From Candidatus Aenigmatarchaeota archaeon (GTDB taxonomy: Archaea; Aenigmatarchaeota; Aenigmatarchaeia; QMZP01), in contig JACQII010000005.1 in the NCBI GenBank assembly GCA_016198585.1, positions 1 through 64,000 on the forward strand: a stretch of 64,000 nucleotides of DNA, given 5' to 3'. The translations under genes were made by a program, and so were the position numbers. Of this stretch, positions 26,162 through 36,042 are shown one piece after another. Numbering within the stretch: position 1 is the stretch's first letter; each line of letters starts with the position of its first letter. The notes under the pieces are model-generated. The model did not search any database and was not told where the DNA came from. It was given only the letters and a program-made list of their open reading frames with translations.

Positions 26162-26833
26162 ATGAAGCTCGCATCCCTGTATTCAGGAGGGAAGGACAGC
26201 ACCTATGCGGTCTGGAAGGCGGTCCAGGCAGGCCATACCATCACGACGCTCGTCTCGTTCCTTCCCGAGAACCCGGACTCGTATATGTTCCACCATCCGA
26301 ACGTCCGCTGGACCAGCCTCCAGGCCGAGGCGATGGGACTGCCGATCCTGCAGCTCCCGACCCACGGTGAGAAGGAAGCAGAGTTGGCCGACCTCGAACG
26401 CGCCCTCCGGGGACTGGATATTGACGGTGTCACCTCTGGCGCCCTCGCGTCGCAGTACCAGAAGTCCCGGGTGGATGCCATCTGCGGGAAACTCGGCCTA
26501 GCGTCGCTCTCGCCCGCCTGGCACGCTGATGTCGAGGCCTACTGGCGCGAGATGCTCGCGGCCGGATTCCGGATCATCGTCACGAAGGTCGCCTGCGACG
26601 GCCTGGGGAAAGCCTGGTTAGGCAGGGAGGTGACCGGGAGCGCGTTCGCGGAACTGCAGGCCCTCGCCAAGACATATCGCTTCCACCTCGGGTTCGAGGG
26701 TGGCGAGGCCGAGACCTTTGTCCTGGACTGCCCACTCTTCTCGCGGCCGGTCCAGGTGACCGAAGCCCGGACCGCGTGGGACGGCGAGACCGGAACCTAC
26801 CGGATCGTCCGGGCTGCCCTCGCCAGGCGGTAG
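26162..26833 (+). CDS. dph6: Diphthine--ammonia ligase (Dph6-like ATP pyrophosphatase)
   Basis: Performs the last step of diphthamide formation on elongation factor 2. The PP-loop SGGKDSTYA is at residues 8-16, and the C-terminal FHLGFEGGEAETFVLDCPLF is the family signature. 223 residues, standard for archaeal DUF71/Dph6. A short leader with AATAAATATCC at 26133-26143 gives a TATA box ~26 bases upstream. Confidence 0.9.
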   Translation: MKLASLYSGGKDSTYAVWKAVQAGHTITTLVSFLPENPDSYMFHHPNVRWTSLQAEAMGLPILQLPTHGEKEAELADLERALRGLDIDGVTSGALASQYQKSRVDAICGKLGLASLSPAWHADVEAYWREMLAAGFRIIVTKVACDGLGKAWLGREVTGSAFAELQALAKTYRFHLGFEGGEAETFVLDCPLFSRPVQVTEARTAWDGETGTYRIVRAALARR

Positions 26834-26899
26834 GCCCGACGGCCGGGGGCTTATGAGGACGCCAAAAAGCTATTTTAATCAGGAGGCAATAGGTTTTGC

Positions 26900-27520
26900 A
26901 TGTCGCTCGCGGACCTCTACAAGGAGCGCCGGCGGGAGATCGCGGGCCGGCTGGCTGACTTCGAGCTCATGCGGTACCGCACGCCGAAAGAGCTCTTCCC
27001 TGAGTTCTGCTTCTGTCTCCTCACCCCCGGCACGAAGGCCTCCCTTGCGGACGAAGTAGTCCGCCAGCTCGCGGCGCGCGACCTCCTCTTCACCGGCTCG
27101 GTCGAGCAGATCGCGCCTCTCCTCGCGAAGCGCGTCCGCTTCTACAACACCAAGGCCAAGCGCATCGTCCAGGCCAGGTCGCTCTTCACCGACGACACCC
27201 TCCGGACGCTCTTCCAGCTGGGCGACAACAAGAAGATGCGCGAGTGGCTGGTGGCGAACGTGAAAGGCCTGGGATGGAAGGAGGCGAGCCACTTCCTGCG
27301 GAACGTCGGCCGGGGAGAGGACCTGGCCATCATCGACCGCCACATCCTCCGCAACCTCCGCGAGCAGGGCATCATCGACGCGGTCCCCGGGAGTCTCACC
27401 CGCAAGCGGTACCTGGATATCGAGGGAAAGGTCCGCGAGTTTTCGAGGCAGGTCGGGATCCCCATGCAGGAGCTTGACCTCCTGCTCTGGAGCAAGGAGA
27501 CTGGCCGGATCTTCAAGTAG
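26900..27520 (+). CDS. ogg: N-glycosylase/DNA lyase, archaeal Ogg2 type
   Basis: Excises 8-oxoguanine and nicks DNA. The helix-hairpin-helix with catalytic lysine VKGLGWKEASHFLRNVG (~residues 118-134) and catalytic Asp in AIIDRHIL (~142) are both present, as in the Methanocaldococcus Ogg2 family. 206 residues, family length. TATA box TATTTTAATC about 26 bases upstream. Confidence 0.92.
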   Translation: MSLADLYKERRREIAGRLADFELMRYRTPKELFPEFCFCLLTPGTKASLADEVVRQLAARDLLFTGSVEQIAPLLAKRVRFYNTKAKRIVQARSLFTDDTLRTLFQLGDNKKMREWLVANVKGLGWKEASHFLRNVGRGEDLAIIDRHILRNLREQGIIDAVPGSLTRKRYLDIEGKVREFSRQVGIPMQELDLLLWSKETGRIFK

Positions 27521-27527
27521 TCCAGGC

Positions 27528-27962
27528 TCACACCCAGAGGACCGCCGCGTGGAGGACGACGTGGACCGTGACGCCGATCACGGACGCGGCCATCACCTGC
27601 ACGAGACGTGCCGGCCGGGGGAGGACGTGGTAGTGTTCCGCGAGCAACGTGGCTCTCTCGACTCTCCGGAACTTCTTCACCGACGGCACGGGCATCCAGG
27701 TGACGTAGCGCAGCCAGCCGACCTCGATGAGGAGGATGTCGACGAGGGCGAGGAGGAGCGGGATGACGACGAATCCGGCCGTGTGCGCAAACAGCTGGAC
27801 CCCACCGAGATTGGCCGCGCCGAGGAGGCCGAGGAGCGTGGCCGGGACGTCAGGCAAGGCCGCGGCGATCGCTGCCCAGGCCGGCTGCCGGGTGACGGCG
27901 TACGCGATGCCGGACGCGACGGCTGCCGCCGCGACGACGACCACGAGCTCGATGAGCACCAT
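27528..27962 (-). CDS. Integral membrane protein (144 aa)
   Basis: Three to four transmembrane helices (residues ~3-20, ~27-50, ~58-80, ~118-138) with a basic cytoplasmic loop (VKKFRRVERATLLAEHYH) between the third and fourth. Ala/Val-rich. No family recognised. Convergent with ogg, whose stop is 7 bases away. Confidence 0.7.
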   Translation of the reverse strand: MVLIELVVVVAAAAVASGIAYAVTRQPAWAAIAAALPDVPATLLGLLGAANLGGVQLFAHTAGFVVIPLLLALVDILLIEVGWLRYVTWMPVPSVKKFRRVERATLLAEHYHVLPRPARLVQVMAASVIGVTVHVVLHAAVLWV

Positions 27963-28051
27963 GCATATCCTTGGCAGAGGAGCCTGATGAAGCTTATGCC
28001 GGAAGCGGTTCGTGGCTGCAACTATTTATGCCTCCCCGTGCAACGGCCAGG

Positions 28052-28765
28052 ATGGACATCCCCCGCGTCAGCGTGGAGCAGATGAGGCGAATCGACGAGC
28101 TGGCCACCAGTCATTTCGGGATCGAGCCCGTCCAGCTCATGGAGCATGCGGGCCGGGCCGTCGCTTCCCGCGCGCGCGAGATCGCCGGCGTCCGGGGGAG
28201 GACGATCACCGTCCTGGTGGGCAAGGGACACAATGGCGGCGACGCACTCGTCGCTGCACGTTTCCTGGTCTCGTGGGGAGCGACCGTCTACCTCATCGTC
28301 GCCGCCCATCCGGACGAGATGAAGCCACTGGTCCGCGATCACTACGGCACCGCTACAGCGATGCACCTGAACCGGATGACCGCCGTCGACAACCTGCAGT
28401 GGGAGCAGGCGCTCAAGGAATCTGACCTCCTGGTCGACGGCCTCCTCGGCTACGGCGCGACCGGCAACCCCCGCGGGATCTACGCCGACCTGATCGCGCT
28501 CGCGAACCAGTCGCGGAAGAAGATCCTGGCCATTGACATCCCCTCCGGACTGGACGCGGACACCGGCGTCGCCGGCACGCCATGCGTGGTCGCCGCGGAG
28601 ACCCTCACCCTCGGGCTGCCCAAGCGCGGCCTCTTCCTCGCGGACGGGAAAAAGCACGCCGGCCGGGTGGCCGTCGCCGACATCGGCATCCCGCACGAAG
28701 TCTTCGAGCTCATGGGCCTGCAGGTCCCGCGGCTCTTCGAGAAGCAGGGCATCGTGCGTGTCTAG
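28052..28765 (+). CDS. nnrE: NAD(P)H-hydrate epimerase (NnrE, YjeF N-terminal domain)
   Basis: Epimerises damaged NAD(P)HX for repair. GKGHNGGDALVAARFL (~residue 54) matches the family nucleotide loop, and ILAIDIPSGLDADTG (~169) the catalytic Asp segment. Only the epimerase domain is present (237 aa); the dehydratase domain fused in many archaea is absent. ATG 28052 has CTATTTATG at ~27 bases upstream; a start at 27971 is also open but would read through that box. Confidence 0.88.
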   Translation: MDIPRVSVEQMRRIDELATSHFGIEPVQLMEHAGRAVASRAREIAGVRGRTITVLVGKGHNGGDALVAARFLVSWGATVYLIVAAHPDEMKPLVRDHYGTATAMHLNRMTAVDNLQWEQALKESDLLVDGLLGYGATGNPRGIYADLIALANQSRKKILAIDIPSGLDADTGVAGTPCVVAAETLTLGLPKRGLFLADGKKHAGRVAVADIGIPHEVFELMGLQVPRLFEKQGIVRV

Positions 28766-28769
28766 CCGG

Positions 28770-28955
28770 TCAGCGCCGGTAGTGGTATGGCAGGAAGAGG
28801 TGCTTCAGTCCCAGGAAAACCAGGGCTGCGGCGCCAGCCTGCTCCAGGCTGAGGAGACCTTTCCAGAGCGAGAGTCCCAGCGCCAGGAAGACCGCGCCGC
28901 TGATCACCCAAAGGGGCGTCGCCGAGCGGGGCGGGCAGGCTGCCTCAGTGGCCAT
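28770..28955 (-). CDS. Small two-helix membrane protein (61 aa)
   Basis: Two hydrophobic helices (residues ~15-33 and ~38-53) and a basic tail ending in HYRR. A perfectly placed TTTATATG box (28976-28983, minus strand) ~25 bases upstream supports it as a real leaderless gene. No family recognised. Confidence 0.6.
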   Translation of the reverse strand: MATEAACPPRSATPLWVISGAVFLALGLSLWKGLLSLEQAGAAALVFLGLKHLFLPYHYRR

Positions 28956-29046
28956 GCCAGCCTATTGGTGTGCGGGCATATAAACCGCCCTCTCCAGGAG
29001 GCCGTCCAGGGAAAGCGTTTATATCGTCGTCCGACTAACCGTTCTC

Positions 29047-29895
29047 ATGGACCCCCTGTTGCGCGCGCAGAAGAACGAGGCGACCGAACACCTGATCTAC
29101 CGGCGCCTGGCCGAGAAGACCGCCGATCCGCATAACCGGAAGATCCTCACGCGGATCGCCCAGGACGAGGCCCGCCACTACCAGCGCTTCAAGAAAGCCA
29201 CCGGCCAGGACGTCGCGCCGGACATGTTCCGCGTGCGGGTCTACCTCTTCCTCGCTTCGCTCCTGGGACTCACCTTTGCCCTCAAGCGCATGGAGCAGGG
29301 GGAGAAACTGGCGCTCGTCCTCTACCGGACGCCTGCTTTCAGGCCGTTCTCGGACATGCTCCGTGATGAGCAGCGGCATGAGAAGGAGATCCTGAACATG
29401 CTCGCCGAGGAGCGGGTAAGCTATGCGAGCGCCATCGTCCTCGGGTTGAATGACGCGCTGGTGGAGCTCTCTGGCGTGCTGGGCGGCCTGACCTTCGCCC
29501 TCGGCCAGACCAAGCTCATCGCCTTGGTGGGCGTGGTCACCGGCATCGCTGCCGCCCTCTCCATGGGCGCGTCCGGCTACCTGTCTACCAGGGAAGACCA
29601 TGATTCCACAAAGTCACCGGGCAGGAGCGCCCTCTATACCGGTGTGACCTACCTGGCCACCGTGGCCGTGCTGGTCGCTCCGTTCCTCATCATCGCGGAG
29701 GCCCTGGTTGCCCTGGGCACCATGCTGGTGGAGATGCTGCTGGTGATCGCCTTCTACACCTTCTACATCACGACGGTCAAGGACCTCCCCTTCTGGAAGC
29801 GGTTCGGAGAGATGGCGCTGATCTCCCTTGGCATCGCGGCGATCAGCTTCGTCATCGGCTGGAGTGTCCGCGCAGTCTTCGGGATCGCGGTCTGA
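29047..29895 (+). CDS. Ferritin-like/VIT1-CCC1 family iron or manganese transporter
   Basis: The N-terminal ~115 residues are a rubrerythrin-like domain with metal-ligand pairs (NEATEHLIYRRLAE, DEARHYQRF, DEQRHEKEIL). The C-terminal ~165 residues are a VIT1/CCC1 transporter with ASAIVLGLNDALVELSGVLGG and ALSMGASGYLSTRED. The combination detoxifies or stores Fe/Mn by moving the ion across a membrane. TATA TTTATATCG ~27 bases upstream. Confidence 0.9.
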   Translation: MDPLLRAQKNEATEHLIYRRLAEKTADPHNRKILTRIAQDEARHYQRFKKATGQDVAPDMFRVRVYLFLASLLGLTFALKRMEQGEKLALVLYRTPAFRPFSDMLRDEQRHEKEILNMLAEERVSYASAIVLGLNDALVELSGVLGGLTFALGQTKLIALVGVVTGIAAALSMGASGYLSTREDHDSTKSPGRSALYTGVTYLATVAVLVAPFLIIAEALVALGTMLVEMLLVIAFYTFYITTVKDLPFWKRFGEMALISLGIAAISFVIGWSVRAVFGIAV

Positions 29896-29949
29896 GCGGG
29901 GCCACCGGCAAGTTCTTAAAACTTGGCACTCTAATTACCATGTACGGGT

Positions 29950-31224
29950 ATGACTGATAGCGGAAACGACTTCTTGAAATACGTGGATCTGCTCGACGAG
30001 TTCATCACGGTCCGCGCGTTCGACCAGGGGACGCTCCCCTTTGACGTGCCGAAGCATCTGAACAGCGTCGCCTATCGCAGGGCGGTCGTCGAGTCCTGCG
30101 TGGTGGATTACGCGAGCAAGGTGCGGCCGCTGTTCCGCCGATCGGCGGTGTACACGGAAGACAGCGTGATCGAAGCCCTCTACAACATCTGCGTCGATGT
30201 CAACCCTCACCTGAGTATCACCGAGGTGGCACTCCCGACCGGGAAACCGGCCGTTAGCTCGCCGGCTCTTGAGACTGAACCCGCCGCAGTGCCAGACCGC
30301 ATCCGCTCCGGAGAGATGTTCGACTATCTGACCACGCGGATCGTCGGGCAGGACACCGCGGCACGAAGGGTGGCCGACACGTTCCGGCGGGCCAAGTACA
30401 ATCTCCGCAACCCCCGGAAACCGCGTGGCGTCATGCTGTTCGTCGGCCCCAGCGGCATGGGTAAAACCGAGATGGGGAAAGCTGTCGCGGACTACGGCTT
30501 TGGCAGTAACCTGGTGCGGATTGACTGCTCCGAATACGTGCTCCCGCACGAACGGGCAAAGCTGATCGGAGCGCCGCCAGGATACGTTGGCTACCACGAA
30601 GGCGGCCTGCTGACGGGCAGGGTCAGGACGAACCCGAGATCCGTCGTCCTCTTCGACGAAGTTGAGAAGGCACACCAGAATGTCCATGACCTGCTCTTGC
30701 AGTTGTTTGACGACGGGGTCGTCACTGCCAGTGATGGCGTTGTTGTCCCGTTCAACCAGACATTCGTAGTCATGACGAGCAACATCGGGGCTGCCGACGC
30801 GCAGCGCGTGTCACGGACAGTCGGCTTCAATCGGCGACATCCGAGCGAGTCGCAGGCCGAAGACCTCTACCAGGACGCGGTGCGCAAGTATTTCAGGCCC
30901 GAATTGGTCAACCGGATCGATGCCGTCGTGCCGTTCCGGACGCTGGACAAGGGGGACGTCCAACAGATTGCCCGCCTGACGGTCGGGAATCTCAACAGCT
31001 ACCTCGCCCCCCGCGAGGTGTCCCTCTCGCTCACGCCCGCGGCAGCTGCGCTGATTGCCGACCGGGCGGACTATCGCGCGTGGGGCGCGCGGCACGTCGA
31101 GCGGATCGTGGAGACCGGGATCGCAGACCCCCTGGCTGTCATGCTCGAACGGGGGAAGGTGAAGAAAGGCGATCGCATCGCCATCACCGCAGACCACGGC
31201 GAGCTGGTGCTGAGCGTGCAGTAG
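29950..31224 (+). CDS. Single AAA+ module Clp-type ATPase (ClpB/C D2-like) with novel N-terminus
   Basis: The core from ~residue 120 matches the second ATPase domain of ClpA/B/C: Walker A GPSGMGKTEMGK, pore loop PGYVGYHEGG, Walker B VVLFDEVEKAH, sensor MTSNIG, and RPELVNRID with the C-terminal D2-small domain. No D1 module is present, and no ClpP gene is nearby. The N-terminal ~115 residues (with a Cys-Val-Val segment and a helical fold) are unrecognised and may select substrates. Likely an unfoldase/disaggregase. It is next to, but not overlapping, the VIT1 gene. Confidence 0.85.
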   Translation: MTDSGNDFLKYVDLLDEFITVRAFDQGTLPFDVPKHLNSVAYRRAVVESCVVDYASKVRPLFRRSAVYTEDSVIEALYNICVDVNPHLSITEVALPTGKPAVSSPALETEPAAVPDRIRSGEMFDYLTTRIVGQDTAARRVADTFRRAKYNLRNPRKPRGVMLFVGPSGMGKTEMGKAVADYGFGSNLVRIDCSEYVLPHERAKLIGAPPGYVGYHEGGLLTGRVRTNPRSVVLFDEVEKAHQNVHDLLLQLFDDGVVTASDGVVVPFNQTFVVMTSNIGAADAQRVSRTVGFNRRHPSESQAEDLYQDAVRKYFRPELVNRIDAVVPFRTLDKGDVQQIARLTVGNLNSYLAPREVSLSLTPAAAALIADRADYRAWGARHVERIVETGIADPLAVMLERGKVKKGDRIAITADHGELVLSVQ

Positions 31225-31588
31225 CCCGCCTACTCGCAGCTGCCTCGCCGGCGAATGACAACAGGTCGCCGACCCGTGTCCTCGTCTTCTGCACGGTTCC
31301 CGCGGGCAGCTCGAGGACATACCAGGCCGTGCAGCCTCCCATGAATCGCCACGGGAGAGCGCGTTCTTTGATGCGGATGATCCGGCGGTCGTGGTCGAGC
31401 CAGAGGATGTCGATCGGGATGCGCATGCCCGCGGTCCACATGCCCGCCGGCGCGCCGCGGCCGAAGGAGAAGAGCATCCCGCCCTCGAGCGAAGAGCGGA
31501 ACATCAGACCAAGCGCGCGCTGGAATGGCGAGGACGCGACCTCCACGGCCGTGCAGAGGGTGGTCCCACGCGTGCGGTTGCGGATCAT
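31184..31588 (-). CDS. DUF192 family protein
   Basis: 134 residues with the DUF192 pattern: GLMFRSSLEGGMLFSF, then GMWTAGMRIPIDILWLD, then CTAWYVLELPAGT. Family function unknown; often exported in bacteria, but no signal peptide is visible here. The C-terminal Arg/Ala tail overlaps the 3' end of the convergent Clp-like gene by 41 bases, an unusually long convergent overlap. The last ~15 residues are low-complexity, so the overlap may be incidental. Confidence 0.82.
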   Translation of the reverse strand: MIRNRTRGTTLCTAVEVASSPFQRALGLMFRSSLEGGMLFSFGRGAPAGMWTAGMRIPIDILWLDHDRRIIRIKERALPWRFMGGCTAWYVLELPAGTVQKTRTRVGDLLSFAGEAAASRRATARSAPARRGLR

Positions 31589-31625
31589 GTCCGCTCTTTA
31601 TTAGGCGCGGCGGGATATATAGCTC

Positions 31626-32006
31626 ATGGGCAAACACGTCGGGCTGGCCTTCGTGGGGTACTTCTTCGGTCTCCTCGGGGGCATCGTGGTCTACTTGGTC
31701 GCGGAGAAGAAAGACCGCTTCACGCGCTTCCACGCGATGCAATCGATCCTGTTCAACCTGGCTGCCCTGGCCGTCGCTATCGTCCTGATGGCCACGATGT
31801 TCGCCTCCATGTTCCCCCTGATGATCGCGGGCGGCACGCCTGCGACCTGGTTCGCCATGCCTGCGTTCATGGGTTTGATGGCTGTGTGGATGGTCTACGC
31901 CGTGGTGGCCTTCATCATCTGGCTCATCCTGCTCATCAAGGTCTACGGCGGCGAGACCTACAAGTTGCCGGTCATCGGCCAGTGGGCCGAGGATTGGACG
32001 AAGTAG
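31626..32006 (+). CDS. DUF4870-like membrane protein
   Basis: 126 residues with three transmembrane helices. The layout VGYFFGLLGGIVVYLVAEKKDRFTRFHAMQSILFNL is typical of the DUF4870/Tic20-like family (charged hairpin after helix 1, FHAxQS motif). Function unknown. TATATAG (31616-31622) lies just before the start. Confidence 0.85.
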   Translation: MGKHVGLAFVGYFFGLLGGIVVYLVAEKKDRFTRFHAMQSILFNLAALAVAIVLMATMFASMFPLMIAGGTPATWFAMPAFMGLMAVWMVYAVVAFIIWLILLIKVYGGETYKLPVIGQWAEDWTK

Positions 32007-32038
32007 CTGCGACTCGTCATTCTTCCGTACCAGCGCCT

Positions 32039-32224
32039 TCAGGTAATTGGCTTCGCAGGCAGTTGTTTACGAATCCAGCGTACCGCCAGCCCAGCAGCGA
32101 GGGTCGCAACTCCCGCGATCGCGACCAGGCCTCCCAGGAGCAGGTCGCTCAGGGCAAGCGCGGCCGCTGCGACGAGCAGCGCGACACCCACTACCATCAC
32201 GCCTAACGGTTTGTCTCGTTTCAT
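32039..32224 (-). CDS. Small two-helix membrane protein (61 aa) downstream of tRNA-Thr
   Basis: Helices at residues ~8-26 and ~29-47, then a basic tail (RWIRKQLPAKPIT). The start codon is 5 bases after the 3' end of the tRNA-Thr gene on the same strand, with no room for a separate promoter, so the message is probably released by tRNA 3' processing. No family recognised. Confidence 0.6.
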   Translation of the reverse strand: MKRDKPLGVMVVGVALLVAAAALALSDLLLGGLVAIAGVATLAAGLAVRWIRKQLPAKPIT

Positions 32225-32229
32225 CGGAG

Positions 32230-32302
32230 AGCCCCCGGAGGGAATCGAACCCTCGACCTACGGTTTACAAAACCGTCGCTCTACCGACTGAGCTACGGAG
32301 GC
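32230..32302 (-). tRNA. tRNA-Thr (anticodon UGU)
   Basis: On the minus strand the gene folds to a normal cloverleaf: acceptor GCCTCCG/CGGGGGC (one G-U pair), D arm with GCTC..GAGC, anticodon stem ACGGT/ACCGT with loop TTTGTAA (anticodon TGT), and T arm GAGGG/TTCGATT/CCCTC. Discriminator base is T (U73), as is usual for archaeal tRNA-Thr. CCA is not encoded and no intron is present. An upstream AATTAAAAGG at 32327-32336 fits a TATA box. Confidence 0.95.
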
Positions 32303-32326
32303 TTCTGTAGGGTATTGCCGTGGGGG

Positions 32327-32336
32327 GAATTAAAAG
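32327..32336 (-). promoter_or_regulatory. TATA-like box of tRNA-Thr
   Basis: Minus-strand CCTTTTAATT centred ~29 bases upstream of the tRNA 5' end at 32302. A second CTTAAAGGG box inside repeat A lies further upstream (32390-32398). Confidence 0.45.
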
Positions 32337-32378
32337 GTTCGTCGCCGCAGCGTCGGTCGGAAAGCGCAGGTTCGAGCG

Positions 32379-32404
32379 CCGTGAATATCCCTTTAAGATG
32401 ACAG
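32379..32404. repeat. 26-bp repeat, copy A
   Basis: Matches 47968-47993 in 24 of 26 positions (plus strand CCGTGAA-T-ATCCC-T-TTAAGATGACAG). On the minus strand both copies follow a terminator hairpin and read CTGTCATCTTAA..GGGAT..TTCACGG, including a TATA-like CTTAAAGGG. Purpose unknown: shared promoter/operator or remnant of an insertion border. Confidence 0.6.
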
Positions 32405-32410
32405 ACATAA

Positions 32411-32447
32411 ACCAACTCGCCCGGGTCACGGACCGGAGCGAGTTGGT
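32411..32447 (-). terminator. Terminator-type hairpin after glnA
   Basis: ACCAACTCGC and GCGAGTTGGT are perfect 10-bp complements around a 17-base loop that itself has CCGG/CCGG. In glnA orientation the stem is followed by TTTAT. It lies 20 bases past the glnA stop. A bacterial-style intrinsic terminator is the simplest reading. Confidence 0.65.
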
Positions 32448-32467
32448 GGCCTTTCAGGGCGGCAGCG

Positions 32468-33898
<1,431 letters not shown>

Positions 33899-34112
33899 GG
33901 GACACCTCTCTTGCTGGGCTCGCGCGGGGCGAGCGGGTCAACGGACAATGGAAAAGGAAGCGAAGACGCACCCGTACCGGAACGGCGGAGCCGAGTCTTC
34001 ATGTTGGCGCCGGCATGACCGAAGTCAGGCCGGAACGGCGCGGGTAGGGTGGGAAGCGTGAACGGAAGTCTGGGCGACTCCTTCCCCTTCCTTTGGTGGA
34101 AAATTATTAAAA
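33899..34112 (-). promoter_or_regulatory. glnA promoter and long 5' leader
   Basis: A TATA-like TTTTAATAATTTT lies at 34101-34112 (minus strand), giving a transcript start near 34075 and a leader of ~175 bases before ATG 33898. An AGAGGTG Shine-Dalgarno site is at 33903-33910. The leader has GC-rich segments that could fold, but I do not recognise a known riboswitch. Nothing else codes here. Confidence 0.5.
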
Positions 34113-34140
34113 CCCCTGCGGTCCGCCCGCGACGCGGGGC

Positions 34141-34704
34141 CTAGAGGAGCCTGCCGATCGAACTGATGGCGAAAATGCCCAGGAAGTTCATGACGAAGGC
34201 GATCGCCAGGAACCGGCGGTCAGAATACTTGGAGCTGCCCAGGATGGCGATGCCCAGCTCGTCGGGCAGGGGGGAGGCGATCACCAGCGCGCCGACGACC
34301 GGGATGCAGTACTGCAGCGCAGCGTGGTGGCGGACGTAGCGCGTGAAGCGCCGGGCCGCCTTCCAGGTCCGGAAGCGGTCGAACAGGCCGTAATGGTGGG
34401 AGAGCCGGTAGCGGAAGACCTCGAAGAGCAGGAAGTCAGCGGTCATCGCCCCGGCCGCGCCGAACAGGGCGATCAGGAACGGGTCGAGGATCCCGCCGAG
34501 GATGAAGAAACTCGCCGTCGCCGGGACCGTGGTGAGGGCGGAGGAGAAGAAGAACCCGGCAATCAGGGCGCCGAGGTACCCGAAGCTGCCCAGGCTCTGG
34601 ATGACGAGCGCGGCCTCGGCCGTCATCAGGAACGCGGCCGCGACGACCGCGCCGGCGAGGAAGATGACGCCATGGTGCTTCTTGAGCGGGGACGGTTCCC
34701 TCAT
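34141..34704 (-). CDS. Integral membrane protein, possible VTT/DedA-like
   Basis: 187 residues with five to six helices. SALTTVPATASFFILGG followed by a soluble basic loop (RYRLSHHYGLFDRFRTWKAARRF) and a reentrant-like PVVGALVIASPLPDELGIAILG resembles the VTT/YqaA layout (the PLPDE motif). Function unknown; members are lipid scramblase-like. TATA TTTTTATCC (34726-34734, minus strand) 25 bases upstream. Confidence 0.7.
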   Translation of the reverse strand: MREPSPLKKHHGVIFLAGAVVAAAFLMTAEAALVIQSLGSFGYLGALIAGFFFSSALTTVPATASFFILGGILDPFLIALFGAAGAMTADFLLFEVFRYRLSHHYGLFDRFRTWKAARRFTRYVRHHAALQYCIPVVGALVIASPLPDELGIAILGSSKYSDRRFLAIAFVMNFLGIFAISSIGRLL

Positions 34705-34746
34705 GGCTTCCTATTGGGCCTGGCCGGATAAAAACCCCAGTCTTGG

Positions 34747-35508
34747 CTATCGGGGAGCGTTCCTGGAAGCGGTGGCCCGGTCATCAGCTGCGGGCTCCCG
34801 GTGCTCGTAGAAGAGGTCGGGATTCTCCGCGCGCACCTTGAGGATGGGGACAGTCCCTTTCCAATGGTATTGGAGCTGGGGAAACTCCTGGTAGACCAGC
34901 TCCTCGAGGTCCACGATGCGGCTGCTTCCCCGCTCGAACCCCAGGAGCGCGGGAGTCGGCCCGTTGAGGCCGATCCCGGGTTCGAACTCCTGGAGGAGCC
35001 GGAAGACCGGGATGAACTCGTCGGCCTGGTCGGTGAAGTTCGTGTATTCCAGGTAGATCGTGCGGTGCGGCTGCATGCGGGAAACCCGGATAGCCCGGTC
35101 GGCCAGGATCACCGAGACGCGGCCGAGGGTCTTGGCCTTCTCCAGCTCGATGCCGAGGCCGGTCGACGGGACGAGGTGGTGGCCGGTGAAGTAGCGGGCA
35201 GAGGCGATCTTGCCGGAGTCGGTCGTGTAGACTTCGTCGGGCCGGGTGGTGAGGTTCCGGTCAGGGGAGAACGGGGCCGACCCGGGATCGTAGGCGTGGA
35301 TACCCGCAGGAGCGAGCACGCGGTCCGCGAGGACGGCCTGGCGGGTGCGCAGGTAGGCCTTCAGGTCGTCTGGCGTGTTGGTGAGCGAGATCGGGCAGTA
35401 GGCCGTGTGCGTGTCCTCCTCGACGTCTCCCAGGCCCTCCAGCTCCAGGAGGCGGCGCACATGCGCCTGCCGCTGCTCGGGGTCCAGGATGACAGTGATC
35501 GCGCTCAT
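34747..35508 (-). CDS. Hypothetical protein (253 aa)
   Basis: Not recognised. Mixed alpha/beta soluble protein. It has an N-terminal helix-rich part (AHVRRLLELEGLGDVEED), a Tyr-rich mid-section (DEVYTTDSGKIASARYFTGHH) and C-terminal FPQLQYHWKGTVPILKV. No signal peptide. Start 35508 fits CTTTTATTG (35530-35538, minus strand) ~25 bases upstream; the frame is open to 35652 but would pass through that box. Confidence 0.6.
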   Translation of the reverse strand: MSAITVILDPEQRQAHVRRLLELEGLGDVEEDTHTAYCPISLTNTPDDLKAYLRTRQAVLADRVLAPAGIHAYDPGSAPFSPDRNLTTRPDEVYTTDSGKIASARYFTGHHLVPSTGLGIELEKAKTLGRVSVILADRAIRVSRMQPHRTIYLEYTNFTDQADEFIPVFRLLQEFEPGIGLNGPTPALLGFERGSSRIVDLEELVYQEFPQLQYHWKGTVPILKVRAENPDLFYEHREPAADDRATASRNAPR

Positions 35509-35572
35509 CTGTGGAGCATCTTGGGGGCAAGCAATAAAAGGATAAGCTGACGCGCGAGCAACAATATCCTGT

Positions 35573-35944
35573 ATGGCCCTCGAACTGGCAATCGGGATCG
35601 CCCAGTGGCTGCTCCAGCTCCATCCCCTGTTCCTGGTCGTGATCTTCCTCATCCTGGTCTACCTCGCCTTCCGCGTGGCCTTCACGATCGTGCGGATGCT
35701 CGGGACCGGCCTGGCTTTTGCGACGTTCCCCTTCATCGCGAACTTCCTGGGCATCCCCGTTCCGATCACCCTCGAAACCCTCTTCTGGTCGGTCGTCGCC
35801 GGGGTCTTGACCTATCTGGCGTACATGAGCATCAGCTTCGGGACCCGGATCATCAACCTGGTCTTCTACCCGTTCCGGAAGGCGTTCTCCGGCCCGCAGC
35901 AGAAGGTCGTCAAGGTGAAAGAGAAGAAAAAAAAGGGAGAGTAA
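35573..35944 (+). CDS. Membrane protein with basic C-terminal tail (123 aa)
   Basis: Three hydrophobic helices (residues ~8-35, ~38-60, ~68-92). The last ~25 residues are basic (VVKVKEKKKKGE), likely cytoplasmic. No family recognised. Leaderless-type TATA box CAATATCC-like ~22 bases upstream. Confidence 0.65.
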   Translation: MALELAIGIAQWLLQLHPLFLVVIFLILVYLAFRVAFTIVRMLGTGLAFATFPFIANFLGIPVPITLETLFWSVVAGVLTYLAYMSISFGTRIINLVFYPFRKAFSGPQQKVVKVKEKKKKGE

Positions 35945-36042
35945 CCTCGCCACCCTCGCGGGTGGGGTCTCTGGGCGTGTGCACGAGCGACATGCTCGGC
36001 ATACTGCAAAGGTATAAATGACTGTGCACCCATGATATATGT

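Noticed and set aside
32379-32404. 26-bp repeat as a tRNA-derived attachment site
   Set aside because: It does not match any part of the adjacent tRNA-Thr sequence, so classic tRNA-gene integration is not supported.
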